A DNA stretch of 64,000 bases from JALZKA01 sp963701205 (GCA_963701205.1 OY969575.1:372001-436000), one strand, 5' to 3'. Shown: positions 1 to 9,499, counted from the first letter of the stretch. A program made the numbers and translations. Notes: generated from the sequence alone by a model not told the origin.

Positions 1-1
1 C

Positions 2-181
2 TCGCGCTACCTCGCCGACCGTGAAAGCGCCGTTGTCTTCTGGCTGCCATCGATCCGAACATGGAAGCGGATGATGTGGACCGCCGGATTTGAGCGTGTG
101 GAGCAAAAAGCGCGGTTCAAGCTCCCGTCCCGCGATGGCTTCTCGGTTCGTCACGCCTGCTTTCACTGCCACAAGGCCTGA
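2..181 (+). CDS. SAM-dependent methyltransferase, C-terminal fragment (start lies outside the window)
   Basis: An open frame runs in from the left edge and stops with TGA at 179-181. The 59 visible residues carry the pattern FWLPSIRTWKRMMWTAGFE...RF...V.H...H, typical of the C-terminus of DUF1698-like class I methyltransferases, where a Trp-Leu-Pro segment and an aromatic helix close the Rossmann fold. A related tail (FWPTRASLYNLVRDAGF) occurs in the gene at 30591-31505. The catalytic SAM-binding part is not in the window. The last 65 bases overlap the end of the convergent methyltransferase gene on the other strand. The substrate is unknown; a sugar or surface-glycan role is inferred from the neighbours. 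Confidence 0.6.
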   Translation, partial: SRYLADRESAVVFWLPSIRTWKRMMWTAGFERVEQKARFKLPSRDGFSVRHACFHCHKA

Positions 182-878
182 GCCGGCGGCCAACGGCCCG
201 AACTCGATCGGCCAACGCGCGCCTCGGGAGCCGCGCGACCAGCGCTTCTTGGTGCTCCGCCACGAACCCCGCGAGATAGCTGTCGAACTCGTCCGCGTCA
301 AAGAAGATCTTTTCTGCAAAATCGAACTGCTCTTCCCAGAACATCGTGACAACTCGCTCCGAGGGCTCGAGCACAGAGCCGAGCGGGGGCGAAATTTGAT
401 ACGCCAGCCGACCGTGGAGTACGTGTGGCTTGAAGACGAACCGCAGAACGCCGTCATCGATGTCGATCAGCCAGTGGTGGTGGGACCAGCCCGCCCACTC
501 GCCGGCCACGCCCCAGGCCTGCTCTTCAAGTCGTGACGGAACCTCGATATACCCGGCTCGGCCGACCCTATTAATTTCGCTGCACACCCAGACCGGATCG
601 CGAACGTCCTCGAGGGTGTGCGAGCAAACAACAAAGTCGAACTGATCATCAGAAAATGGCCACGGCTCTCGGTCACAGATGTCTCGCTCGACCCAAGAGT
701 CATGCGTGAATCGCTCAAGCTCAGGGCGGTGATCGCCATATACGCCGCGGGTACCGTACGGCATGAGGTCGATCACCCAGTCTGCCCGACTCAACGGCTT
801 GGCCCAGCCTCCCACATCGAGAACTAGCGCGTCATCCGCAAGCGAACCCTCGATTTTTTCGATGCTGGAAACAAGCAC
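117..878 (-). CDS. class I SAM-dependent methyltransferase
   Basis: This is a methyltransferase of about 253 residues if it starts at GTG 878. The frame is open further upstream, but that part reads as low-complexity sequence and would overlap the divergent gene at 929. The SAM-binding start is the ALVLDVGGWAKPL segment. An acidic residue follows in DLMPYGTRGVYGD, and the motif IV region is FDFVVCSHTLEDVRDP. A Trp/His-rich segment (GWSHHHWLIDIDD) may shape the substrate pocket. It is convergent with the partial methyltransferase at the window edge and divergent from the next methyltransferase, so three unrelated-looking methyltransferases sit side by side at the end of the polysaccharide locus. 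Modification of a glycan or its precursor is inferred. Confidence 0.7.
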   Translation of the reverse strand: MLVSSIEKIEGSLADDALVLDVGGWAKPLSRADWVIDLMPYGTRGVYGDHRPELERFTHDSWVERDICDREPWPFSDDQFDFVVCSHTLEDVRDPVWVCSEINRVGRAGYIEVPSRLEEQAWGVAGEWAGWSHHHWLIDIDDGVLRFVFKPHVLHGRLAYQISPPLGSVLEPSERVVTMFWEEQFDFAEKIFFDADEFDSYLAGFVAEHQEALVARLPRRALADRVRAVGRRLRPCGSESRRDEPRSHRGTGA

Positions 879-928
879 GGACAGCAGTATCGCGAACCAT
901 CCATGTCCCTGGCTACAGTGATCCGTCC

Positions 929-1642
929 ATGCAGCCGACGAAGATGCGCAAGTTCTGGGATGCCCGTGCCCGGGAGGACCCCTATTTCTTTGTCGATAAC
1001 CGCCTTCGATACGGTGACCCCGACCTTGATCGCTTCTGGGCCGGAGGACCAGAAGCACTTTCGATCATGGAAGCGGCCCTCGGTGCACGAATCCTGCCGA
1101 GCCATGAAATCGTAGAAGTCGGTTGCGGCGTTGGCCGCATGACCCGTGCACTGTGCGCGCGAGGCCACTCGGTCCGCGCGCTCGATATATCGCCGGAGAT
1201 GATCGAGCGGGCGAGGGAGTTGAACTCAGACATTCCCAATGCGGAATTCATCTTGGGGGACGGCGGTTCGCTTCGGCCCATTGCGGATGACAGCGCCGAC
1301 GTCATTCACTCCGATGTGGTTTTCCAACACATTCCCGACCCTGCCATCACTCTGGGGTATGTTCGCGAGATGGGGCGCGTGCTTCGGGCAGGTGGGTTCG
1401 CCATGTTTCAGGTCTCGAACTCCCCGGAAGTTCATCGACAGCCACGACTCTTCCAGCGCACCCGACACCGTATTCGAAACTTGGCGGCCCGTGGTCCCGG
1501 AGGCCAGACGCACCCCGCCTGGCTTGGATCCAGCGTAGAACTTGATGCACTTAGACGTACCGCCAACGAAGTAGGTCTTGAACTGAATAGGTCGGTTGGC
1601 GAGGGCACAATCTCGTGCCAGGTCCTCATGACTCGGCGCTAG
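929..1642 (+). CDS. class I SAM-dependent methyltransferase
   Basis: A 237-residue methyltransferase. Motif I is clear (VEVGCGVGRMTRAL, about residues 63-76). It is followed by the acidic end of strand 2 (VRALDISPEM), a third strand with FILGDGGSL, and motif IV with DVIHSDVVFQHIPDP. Motif VI is GRVLRAGGFAMFQVS. This order is that of UbiE/Methyltransf_11 enzymes acting on small molecules or sugars. It reads away from the preceding methyltransferase across a 50-base gap and overlaps the stop of the flippase gene by 4 bases at 1639-1642 (convergent). The acceptor cannot be told from sequence; a role in the polysaccharide pathway is inferred from position. Confidence 0.78.
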   Translation: MQPTKMRKFWDARAREDPYFFVDNRLRYGDPDLDRFWAGGPEALSIMEAALGARILPSHEIVEVGCGVGRMTRALCARGHSVRALDISPEMIERARELNSDIPNAEFILGDGGSLRPIADDSADVIHSDVVFQHIPDPAITLGYVREMGRVLRAGGFAMFQVSNSPEVHRQPRLFQRTRHRIRNLAARGPGGQTHPAWLGSSVELDALRRTANEVGLELNRSVGEGTISCQVLMTRR

Positions 1643-3141
1643 GCCGCTTCAACAGCAGGGGTGATACGCAGGTAGGACCACATCTCCCGCAGCAGATGAC
1701 GCTCGACGATGAGCGTGGTCACCACGACAATCGCGCTGAACAGCGCAAACTCCCCCACGATCAAGCCCCCAGACCGCTCGCCATCTTCGGCGAGAAGCCG
1801 GATCAGCAGGACGACCGCAGCGGCCGGAAGCGTCGGGGTCACGGCGCGAAGGATGTGGCGCAGTATGCGAAACCCAGGAAATAGGGCGCGGATGTAGTGG
1901 ACTCGAAAGGCCAGCGCAACAAGCGCCATCGCCACGGTGCCAACCGCCAACCCGTCAAGACCTGAAGTAAATGTCAGCGGGGTCGCGACGGCCAAGAACG
2001 TGAGAAGTGCGGCAACGGTTATCACTGCGATTGGACGCGTTTGCCCGATGGCTCGGTAGAACGCGCCGTAATTGAACGCAATCTGGCCCACCGCAGCCGT
2101 GAGGCCGAACGCCTGGAGCAGGATCACCGCCACGTTCCACTCCGCGCCAAGTACGCGGGACACCAGATCGACCGCAAACAGCGAGAGGCCGACGCCAAAC
2201 GGAATTCCCCACATCATCGCGAGGCGATTTGATTTCTCGAACGCCTCCTCAAGCGTTTCGCGAGAGTCAGCGGCGCGGCAGATCGCTGGATACATCGTCT
2301 GGGTCACGATTGAGTTCACACGGTCGGCGTAGGCAGAAAAAATCGCGGCTAGTCCGATCGCCCCTGACGCAGAGAGACCCACCGCGAGATTGCCAATGAA
2401 AATCGAGACATGAGCGATCGTCAGCGCGCTGCCGACGGCGACTAGGAGCGGCCACGAAAACGAGACATACTCCTTCGTGGTGTCACGGTCGAATCGAAGG
2501 GCAAGCGGATAGGGCGAGACGGCCAGCGCGACCACTCCACCCGTCAGCGCCCCCGCTACGGATCCGATCACCAGGGACCAGTAACCAAAGCCGGCCACGG
2601 CGAGCGCAACGGTCAGCACGAAGCTGACCACGGGATCGACTGAGAGGTAAATCCGCTGGCGCAGAAAATCCATGCGCCGGTAAAAGACCCAGATCGGCGC
2701 TTGCAGTGCCAGTCCGACCAGCATCAGCGCCAAGACCACCATCGGCAAGATGAGCCTGCTCTCCCCGTAGAGCAGGGCGAACAGCGGAGCTAATATCAGC
2801 GCCATCCCAACCAAGAGCACCGACGAGATCAGCTCGAGGGTGAATCCTCGCTGGAATGCAAGCTCCTGATCTTCGGCATCTTGCTGTATGTACTTATCGG
2901 AGACCCCCGCCGCCTTGAGCCCGATCAGGAGCGCGACCGCCAGGAACAGGATGCTCCAGATCCCGAATTCTGCTGGGGTCAAATAGACGGCCGCCAGGAC
3001 ACCCTTCATTGTGTTGAGCAGCCCAAGGCCAACCAGGAAGACTGAGTTTACGATCGAGCCCCGAGCCACTCGGCGACGCCGGTCACCCGGGACTGGGGCT
3101 TCGACGGGCACGTTGTCGACGCCTGGGAGGATCCTTCTCAT
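1639..3141 (-). CDS. polysaccharide flippase (Wzx / MOP superfamily)
   Basis: About 500 residues with roughly a dozen hydrophobic helices and a basic N-terminus, the pattern of Wzx/RfbX flippases. These move lipid-linked oligosaccharide repeat units across the cytoplasmic membrane. The first helix is SIVNSVFLVGLGLLN, followed by the AVYLTPAEFGIWSIL loop typical of the family. The start is set at ATG 3141 because it overlaps the TGA of the upstream glycosyltransferase (ATGA, 3138-3141), which implies translational coupling; an in-frame start at 3204 would add 21 unlike residues. It would work with the glycosyltransferases and the sugar-phosphotransferase at 8051-9499 in one surface-glycan pathway. 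Confidence 0.85.
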   Translation of the reverse strand: MRRILPGVDNVPVEAPVPGDRRRRVARGSIVNSVFLVGLGLLNTMKGVLAAVYLTPAEFGIWSILFLAVALLIGLKAAGVSDKYIQQDAEDQELAFQRGFTLELISSVLLVGMALILAPLFALLYGESRLILPMVVLALMLVGLALQAPIWVFYRRMDFLRQRIYLSVDPVVSFVLTVALAVAGFGYWSLVIGSVAGALTGGVVALAVSPYPLALRFDRDTTKEYVSFSWPLLVAVGSALTIAHVSIFIGNLAVGLSASGAIGLAAIFSAYADRVNSIVTQTMYPAICRAADSRETLEEAFEKSNRLAMMWGIPFGVGLSLFAVDLVSRVLGAEWNVAVILLQAFGLTAAVGQIAFNYGAFYRAIGQTRPIAVITVAALLTFLAVATPLTFTSGLDGLAVGTVAMALVALAFRVHYIRALFPGFRILRHILRAVTPTLPAAAVVLLIRLLAEDGERSGGLIVGEFALFSAIVVVTTLIVERHLLREMWSYLRITPAVEAA

Positions 3142-5198
3142 TCTCCGATCAGCTCCAGCAACTTCTGCGCCTGAGATGCCTGATCGAATTGCTTGAGAGT
3201 CCACGTTCGACCGCGAACTCCCATTTGAGCGCGATCCGACGGCGGCATCGAGAGCAACTCGTCAATTGCCGCCGCCAGGCGCTGCGGGTTACCAGGAGGA
3301 ACGAGCCTGCCCCAGTCGTCCGTGATCAGCTCCGGCAGGCCGACCGCCTGCGTCGCCACGACCGGAACCTCCATTGCAAGTGCTTCCTTGGCGACAACCG
3401 GCATTGCGTCACGGTCGCCGTCGGCTGCGATCACGCAGGGCACCGCCATGAGATCCGCCTGCCCAAGCAATTCGCGAACGCCGAGGGCGTCGGCCGACCC
3501 CAACAGCTTGACCAGATCGTCCAAACCGGCCCGCCGAATCTGGGCAGCCAAGTCGTCGTAGAGGGGGCCGTCGCCGATGATCCACAGTCGGTCGAGACGA
3601 TCGTCTCCAAGAATCTCGGCCGCATCGATCAGATCTTTGAAGCCCTTCTTTTCAACCAGGCGGCCGACTGCCACGACCGTTCGGCCACCCGGGTACGGGA
3701 CACGGCGGTGAAAGAACTCACCATCCACACCCATCACGACTACCTCGACCGACTCAGCATCCGGCGAGATCTCCTGAAGCTCGCGGGCCGTGTATTCGCA
3801 CGGCGCCGCAACGAAGCGCGCCTCGCGAAGCTTGAAGGGCAAAGCCCGCGGCGTTGCGAATACGTCGTGTCCATGAGCGGCGATGCTGACGGTCGCCCCG
3901 GCCAGCCTGCCTGCCCTGAGGAAGTTTGCGGATGCCAGCGCCGCGAAGTGGACGTGGACGTGGCGCTCACCACCTACCGCAAGTCGTCGAGCCAGAGGGG
4001 CAACCGCGGACAACGGCACCCGCTCTTCAGCGCTCAGCCGGCGCCTGTATGCGAAGTCGGCAAACGACCGGGTCGGGTGCCGAAATAGCACCCAGGCCAG
4101 CGCCCGGGCCCGGGCAAGCGCTGCATCATCCTCTTGGTAGCGCACGTCCAGCCCATGGGTGCCACCAAGGCGCGGGCGAGCGGGACGAACGACAGCCTCG
4201 ACCCTGACCGTGGTGCCCAGCTTCCGCAGGGCGGCGATCTCGCCGGCGATGAAGCTCTCCGACGGCAACGGAAACCGGTCCGTCGCGACGACCAACCGCT
4301 GGGGTATGGACGTAAGTGGACCGGCGACAGCGTTGCCCATCCCGCGACCGACAAGCTGGGCCAACGCGGCGACGCAATCGATCAGCTTCAGACGCGCACG
4401 CCGCCCGTTCAACGTCACAGCGAATCCAGCGGCCCCGAGCACGCCGCGAACCAGCGCCCGGATCGCTTTCGCCGGTGGGCATACCCCGGGGCGCCGACGG
4501 CGCTGCCACGAGTTGCCGGCGGCGTAGCGGGCCATCTGGCGGGCGATCGCTCGAAGTGTCGTTCGGTGCACGTGCTCGACCGCGGCCGCCTCTCGCAACT
4601 CAATCGCGTGCCCCGCGTCAGACGCACGCCAGCAAAACTCAAAGTCGGCGCCAGACCGGCAGCCCTCGAGAAAGCCCCCGAGTTGCGTCCAGACGCTGCG
4701 GCGAACCATCAGGTTCGCGGTGGCGGCGGCCGGAGGCGAGCCTGCCAAGCTGTGCCGCTGATCGAGAATCCGCCTGCTCGCCGCCCAGGCGGGAGCGAGG
4801 CCGGATTGCTCGGAGGCCGGGATGATCGGGCCCGCCAGGATCCCGACACGATCCTCGACGCCCTGGGACAGATATGCCTCGATCAGGCCGACAGGCGGAA
4901 TGCAATCGGCGTCGATAAACAAAAGCCAATCGCCGGTGGCCGCCATCGCACCAACGTTGCGTGCGTGGTAGGAAGAGCGCTCGGCAGTTGCCGGGATGAC
5001 CGTGACCGCAGGGTTCCCAAGGCCCGTGGAAACCTGGGTTGGAGTGTTGTCGACCAGGATCACTTGGTCGCCAGGACCGGTCTTTAGGCGCGCCAGACGG
5101 GTCACGGTCGCCGCCGCGGCGGTGGCGTCGCCGCTGAAGGGGCAGATGACGCTCACCGTTGGAATTGATCGCGCGGTGTTCGGGTGATCCGTCATCAT
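3138..5198 (-). CDS. fused GT2-GT4 glycosyltransferase
   Basis: One frame of about 686 residues holds two glycosyltransferases. Residues about 1-290 form a GT2 (GT-A) domain: VSVICPFSG, LVDNTP, and the metal-binding FIDADCIPP. Residues about 300-680 form a GT4 (GT-B) domain: VAVGRLVEKKGF, WIIGDGPLYDDL, and the EALAMEVPVVATQAVGLPE segment that binds the nucleotide. It probably adds two successive sugars to a lipid-linked unit on the cytoplasmic face. The start is placed at one of the paired ATGs at 5198/5195, because the longer upstream frame lies in the divergent promoter region. It overlaps the flippase by 4 bases. The two domains have no break between them, so the fusion is real in this sequence. 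Confidence 0.85.
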   Translation of the reverse strand: MMTDHPNTARSIPTVSVICPFSGDATAAAATVTRLARLKTGPGDQVILVDNTPTQVSTGLGNPAVTVIPATAERSSYHARNVGAMAATGDWLLFIDADCIPPVGLIEAYLSQGVEDRVGILAGPIIPASEQSGLAPAWAASRRILDQRHSLAGSPPAAATANLMVRRSVWTQLGGFLEGCRSGADFEFCWRASDAGHAIELREAAAVEHVHRTTLRAIARQMARYAAGNSWQRRRRPGVCPPAKAIRALVRGVLGAAGFAVTLNGRRARLKLIDCVAALAQLVGRGMGNAVAGPLTSIPQRLVVATDRFPLPSESFIAGEIAALRKLGTTVRVEAVVRPARPRLGGTHGLDVRYQEDDAALARARALAWVLFRHPTRSFADFAYRRRLSAEERVPLSAVAPLARRLAVGGERHVHVHFAALASANFLRAGRLAGATVSIAAHGHDVFATPRALPFKLREARFVAAPCEYTARELQEISPDAESVEVVVMGVDGEFFHRRVPYPGGRTVVAVGRLVEKKGFKDLIDAAEILGDDRLDRLWIIGDGPLYDDLAAQIRRAGLDDLVKLLGSADALGVRELLGQADLMAVPCVIAADGDRDAMPVVAKEALAMEVPVVATQAVGLPELITDDWGRLVPPGNPQRLAAAIDELLSMPPSDRAQMGVRGRTWTLKQFDQASQAQKLLELIGE

Positions 5199-5251
5199 GG
5201 CCGGGTCGAACTGTAGGAGGGTGCACCCACTCGCGCCCAATCGGCGTTCCG

Positions 5252-6940
5252 ATGACCTCGCCATCCCGATCCACCCCACTCGTCCGTCTGCGCGCTGAGC
5301 TGGACCGCTACACGGTCTTCGCCGCCACCGGCATCTTTACGCTAATCGCCGCAGGTTGGGCGACCGGCGAGATCACGATCCCGGCTGGAGCGGCACTCCT
5401 GGCGGGGTTTCCGGTGGTCCTCCTGGCATTCGACCAACTTCGACCTCAATCGGTCTACGGGCGGGAGCTACGAGGCTGTGCCGCCTGGGCCGCCTTGGTG
5501 CTGTTGGCCTTTTACGCCGTCCCGGTCCTTACGCTCACAACAGCTACCGCGCTAGCGCTGCCGATTGCGATCTTCATGGGGCTATTGGTCGCCAAGCGCC
5601 CCGCTGCAGCAACCGTGGCGATTGTCCTCCTGAGCGCCGCGGCCGGCAGCCTGCAGGCGTTCATCGGCTTTGAGCCCTTCACGCTAATCGACTTGATTCT
5701 GGCTGGGATCTGGCTTGTCTTCCTGGCCAGGCTCGTATTGGGCCGGCCCTACGCTTTCGTCTTCTGGCCAGCGGTCGCCGGTGCGCTGCTGTTCGTCACG
5801 ATCGCGGTAGTCAACCTGCTCATCGCGGAAAATGACGCCGTCGCCTGGATCGGCTTTCGGACCACCATCTGGTACATGCTGGGGTTCGTCGCACTTGCCT
5901 ACATCGGCTGGTCTCGGGACACGTACCGCAGGATTGCGCTCGGACTGGTTGCCGTTACGACACTCATTGCCGGGTACGCCGTCTTGCGCTGGGTGATCGG
6001 CCCGGCGGGAGCCGAGCGCGATTTGGCCGTGATCACCTCCAGCGCCATCAACGTGGATCCGATCGACAAGCACCTGCGAACTGTCGGCTCGTTTCTAACC
6101 GGGCATCAGCTCGCGTTTTGGGCAGGGTTCATGGCTCCTTTCTGTATCGCCGTCGGGCTCTGGCTCACCGGTCGCTTTCGCGCCGCCGCGTTTGCGGCGG
6201 CCGGTCTTGCCGCGCTGGCCCTGATCGCATCCGAAGCGCGTGGCCCACTGCCAGGCATGGTCGCGGGACTTGTCGCCGTGATGCTCATCTATCAGGTGAG
6301 CCGCGCCTATCCGGGATTCAAGGCAGGCATGCTTGTCGCAACCCTGCTTGGCTTGGTCAGCGTGGCCATCGCCGCCATCGCGATCTCGTCGAGTGACCCA
6401 GAGGAATTTGGCCGCTACTCGCGGATCCTGAATCCCGAAACCGAGTCCAGCTACGTACAGCGCCAGCTCAAATGGGAGCAGGTCATCGATGCGATTGACG
6501 AGCAGCCGTTTGGTCATGGTCTCGGGAGCGGCGGCAGCGGCCAGTCCCTTGCCGGCACGTCCATCTCGGAGATCTCGGCGGTAAACATCGACAGCACCTA
6601 CCTGATGATCGCCTTCGAACAGGGAATCCCGGTGCTGGTGGTGTTCGTCCTGGCCAACCTTGGCCTGATCCTAAGCCTGGCCGTCGCCGCTGCGCGGACA
6701 CCTTCGCGGGAGGCCGCGGCGCTCGGAATGGGCGCTTGCGGAACGCTGGTCTCAATGCTGGTCTCGTTCTACAGCGGCCTCTACATTGAGTCGCTCCCGG
6801 TTATCAGCGGCTGGCTGGTGGTCGGGCTCGGGCTGTCCTACTTCGTCGCCCGTCAGCCGACGCCAAGAGCGGAATCGATCCAGGACCCGGGCTTTCGTGA
6901 CGATATTCGGGGCCGCACGCCGGTGCTTGCCGGGCGATGA
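5252..6940 (+). CDS. O-antigen ligase/polymerase-like membrane protein
   Basis: About 562 residues with many transmembrane helices and a large periplasmic-type loop between late helices (around SSSDPEEFGRYSRIL to the GHGLGSGGSG segment). This is the layout of Wzy polymerases and WaaL ligases (Wzy_C family). Such proteins join lipid-linked repeat units outside the membrane. ATG 5252 is chosen because upstream in-frame sequence is unlike a membrane protein and falls in the gap shared with the divergent glycosyltransferase. It ends in ATGA overlap with the following GT2 gene, so the two are probably co-translated. Ligase and polymerase functions cannot be told apart by sequence alone. Confidence 0.8.
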   Translation: MTSPSRSTPLVRLRAELDRYTVFAATGIFTLIAAGWATGEITIPAGAALLAGFPVVLLAFDQLRPQSVYGRELRGCAAWAALVLLAFYAVPVLTLTTATALALPIAIFMGLLVAKRPAAATVAIVLLSAAAGSLQAFIGFEPFTLIDLILAGIWLVFLARLVLGRPYAFVFWPAVAGALLFVTIAVVNLLIAENDAVAWIGFRTTIWYMLGFVALAYIGWSRDTYRRIALGLVAVTTLIAGYAVLRWVIGPAGAERDLAVITSSAINVDPIDKHLRTVGSFLTGHQLAFWAGFMAPFCIAVGLWLTGRFRAAAFAAAGLAALALIASEARGPLPGMVAGLVAVMLIYQVSRAYPGFKAGMLVATLLGLVSVAIAAIAISSSDPEEFGRYSRILNPETESSYVQRQLKWEQVIDAIDEQPFGHGLGSGGSGQSLAGTSISEISAVNIDSTYLMIAFEQGIPVLVVFVLANLGLILSLAVAAARTPSREAAALGMGACGTLVSMLVSFYSGLYIESLPVISGWLVVGLGLSYFVARQPTPRAESIQDPGFRDDIRGRTPVLAGR

Positions 6941-7995
6941 ACCCAACCCGGCGAATATCTGCGGGCCGACCGGTGCTTGCGGTGATCATCCCGACCAGAG
7001 ACCGGCGATCCCTACTCCAGGCGACGCTTGCGCGGCTCGTCACATTTGCTGCGGACGAGGCGATTGAGGTTCTGGTGATTGACGACGGCTCGGCGGACGG
7101 CTCGGCGCGAGCCGCCCAGAAGATGTTCGCGGATGTCCCCTGGAGGGCCGAGGTATTAAGGCAGCCGGCCGCCGGCCCTGCTGCCGCGCGGAACCGCGGG
7201 ATTCGAGCGGCGACGGCGACGGCCTGTCTGTTCATCGGTGACGACACGCTGCCGGCCGCCGACCTGATTCGGATCCACCGGGACTTTCACCGGTCCAACC
7301 CCGAGTCCTCGGCAGCTCTCCTTGGCTTGACGAAACCTGCCCCGCCGCTCGACGCTGAACCCTTCCAGATCTGGCTTCACGAAGATGGAGCCCAGTTCGG
7401 TTATGGAGCTCTTGACGCGGGTGAGATCGTTTCGCCCACGTGTTTTTGGACCTCAAACGTTTCGGCGAAGCGGGAGCTCCTGCTTGCAGCCGGGGGGTTC
7501 GATGAGGGCTTCCCGGGTGCCGCTTGCGAGGACGCGGAATTGGGCCTACGGCTCGCCCGGCTCGGAATGCGGCTCTGCTACGAACCCGGGGCCGTCACGG
7601 AGCACTTCCACCCCACGACGTTAAAGCAGACCATTGAGCGCATGAATCGGGTTGGCATCGCGATGCGCAGGCTGTGTGCCCTTGCTCCAGAGATGCCCGA
7701 ACCACCCCGCCCCGCGGTGCGCCATCGCGTGAAGGCGGCGGCCCTTGTGGCGGGACTCAGCTTGACCCGACGGCAGCGAGTTCGTCAGTCCGGTTGGCGC
7801 TTCGTGTGCGACCAAGCGGTGCGCGAGAGCTATCACTCGGGTCCGGACACACCGAACCGGCGGATCCGGCACGGGCGACTGCTACAACGACTTCTTGAAA
7901 GCGAGCGCGACGCCAACCCACCGCCGATCGCGTTTGGCGACCAGCTTGAGTTGTCGAGGATGGCCAGCGATGAACACAAGGTGGCGCGCGCTTAG
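6937..7995 (+). CDS. family 2 glycosyltransferase
   Basis: 352 residues. A GT-A fold is indicated by VIIPTRDRRSLLQATLARL near the N-terminus, VLVIDDGSADGS, the AARNRGIRAA helix and a metal-binding CLFIGDDTLPA at about residues 89-100. A second conserved patch is GGFDEGFPGAACEDAELGLRL, the ED motif of GT2 enzymes. It starts inside the stop of the upstream polymerase-like gene (ATGA at 6937-6940). The C-terminal third is basic and may contact membrane lipid. Donor and acceptor sugars are not predictable. Confidence 0.85.
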   Translation: MNPTRRISAGRPVLAVIIPTRDRRSLLQATLARLVTFAADEAIEVLVIDDGSADGSARAAQKMFADVPWRAEVLRQPAAGPAAARNRGIRAATATACLFIGDDTLPAADLIRIHRDFHRSNPESSAALLGLTKPAPPLDAEPFQIWLHEDGAQFGYGALDAGEIVSPTCFWTSNVSAKRELLLAAGGFDEGFPGAACEDAELGLRLARLGMRLCYEPGAVTEHFHPTTLKQTIERMNRVGIAMRRLCALAPEMPEPPRPAVRHRVKAAALVAGLSLTRRQRVRQSGWRFVCDQAVRESYHSGPDTPNRRIRHGRLLQRLLESERDANPPPIAFGDQLELSRMASDEHKVARA

Positions 7996-8050
7996 GTCTG
8001 AGCGATTACGATGCATGGACTGGCTGAGCAGCCAGGAGTATTTAGCGCGA

Positions 8051-9499
8051 ATGGAAACCACAGCCACTACACCAAATCAAGAGCCCGCGCCGGAAACCGC
8101 CGGGGCCGGCGGGCGAGTTCCGCGGCCGGCGACGAACGAGGCTTCCTCAACCCCTGATCACGAGGGGCCTCGCTGGTGGCGAGACAGCCGCCGCAGATGG
8201 TTGCTCGCCGCGGTGGACCTTTTCGTCGCCGAAGCGATAGGCATTGCCCTCGTATCCAGTGCAGGATCCAGCGCCAAATGGGCCCTGTTGCCACTGTTGG
8301 CGGGGCCGGTGCTAGCAAAGCTGCTGGGCCTCTACGACGCCGACCACCGTGCAATTCGCCACTCCACCGTTGACGAGCTACCCCAGCTGACCGGCTGGGT
8401 GGCGTCCGTCACATTGGTCATCGCCCTGGCGGTTCCTGAGTCTCTGTCGGCGCTCGTCGCCGTGGGCGTTGGCGTTGCAGCGCTCCTTGTTCTGCTTCTT
8501 GGGCGCGGCGGGGCTCGCATGCTCTGGCGTTACTCGACCCCGCGTGAGCGAACTCTGGTGTTGGGCGAAGGTGAACCTGCGCACTCAATCGCACGCAAGA
8601 TTGAGCTGTTTGAGGATATGCACCTGGAGCTTGTCGGGACACGTACGCTGAGCGCAATCGAGCTCAGCGATCGGTCCGAGGATCCTCTCGAACGCCTCCT
8701 GGCGGGGATTGATCGAATCGTGCTTGCCTGGGCCCAAGCGGACCCGCGCCTGATCGAACGGCTGATCGAAATCTGCAGGAGGCGCCAGATCAAGCTCAGC
8801 GTGGTGTCCCCATATCGCGGCAAGGCTCGTCCGAACCTTGAGTTGTCGCAGGTCGCTGAGCTGCCGGTGCTCGAATACAACACCTGGGATGTGCCGCGCT
8901 CGACCATGGCACTCAAGCGCGGGATCGACGCCACGCTGGCCACGATCGGCCTGCTGCTCGCCGCTCCTCTCATGGTGGCCATTGCGGTTGGCATCAAGGC
9001 GACCGATCGAGGCTCGATCCTCTTTCGCCAGCAGCGTGCTGGCGAGGGCGGCGTCCCGTTTCAGATGCTCAAGTTCCGGTCAATGCGTCCGGACGCGGAG
9101 AGCCGCCTTGCGGATTTCGTCGATCTCGACGGCCTCGTCGATCCGATGTTCAAGTTGAACGCAGACCCTCGGGTCACACCTCTCGGTCACTTCTTGCGAC
9201 GGACCAGCCTGGACGAACTTCCGCAATTGATCAACGTGCTGCGCGGTCAAATGAGCATCGTCGGGCCCAGGCCCGAAGAGATGGCGGTGGTCGACCGCTA
9301 CCGCCCCGAACACCGCTTTCGCTTGAGCGTAAAGCCGGGACTGACGGGGCCCATGCAGGTCTTCGGGCGCGGCGACCTCACCTTCCAGGAGCGGTTGGCG
9401 GTAGAGCTCGATTACGTCGAAAATCTTTCGCTGCAAACCGACCTGAAGATCCTCCTCCACACGCCCAGGGCAGTGACTAAGGGCGACGGCGCTTTTTAG
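8051..9499 (+). CDS. polyprenyl-phosphate sugar-phosphotransferase (exopolysaccharide initiating enzyme)
   Basis: About 482 residues. The N-terminal half has several membrane helices and a cytoplasmic NAD-like fold (RTLVLGEGEPAHSIARK). The C-terminal part is a classic bacterial sugar transferase: the MALKRGIDATLATIGLLL hairpin, MLKFRSMRPDAE, LGHFLRRTSLDELPQL and MSIVGPRPE. Enzymes of this type move a sugar-1-phosphate from a UDP-sugar to undecaprenyl phosphate and start repeat-unit synthesis. ATG 8051 is preferred because AGGAG lies at 8034-8038, though 12 bases upstream is long; ATG 8015 is a possible alternative. The stop codon overlaps that of the convergent GT2 gene. Confidence 0.85.
   Translation: METTATTPNQEPAPETAGAGGRVPRPATNEASSTPDHEGPRWWRDSRRRWLLAAVDLFVAEAIGIALVSSAGSSAKWALLPLLAGPVLAKLLGLYDADHRAIRHSTVDELPQLTGWVASVTLVIALAVPESLSALVAVGVGVAALLVLLLGRGGARMLWRYSTPRERTLVLGEGEPAHSIARKIELFEDMHLELVGTRTLSAIELSDRSEDPLERLLAGIDRIVLAWAQADPRLIERLIEICRRRQIKLSVVSPYRGKARPNLELSQVAELPVLEYNTWDVPRSTMALKRGIDATLATIGLLLAAPLMVAIAVGIKATDRGSILFRQQRAGEGGVPFQMLKFRSMRPDAESRLADFVDLDGLVDPMFKLNADPRVTPLGHFLRRTSLDELPQLINVLRGQMSIVGPRPEEMAVVDRYRPEHRFRLSVKPGLTGPMQVFGRGDLTFQERLAVELDYVENLSLQTDLKILLHTPRAVTKGDGAF

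Noticed and set aside
3189..5087. Two long plus-strand frames (3189-4088 and 4134-5087)
   Set aside because: Both are antisense to the GT2-GT4 gene, arginine-rich and without motifs, while the minus-strand frame has all catalytic blocks.
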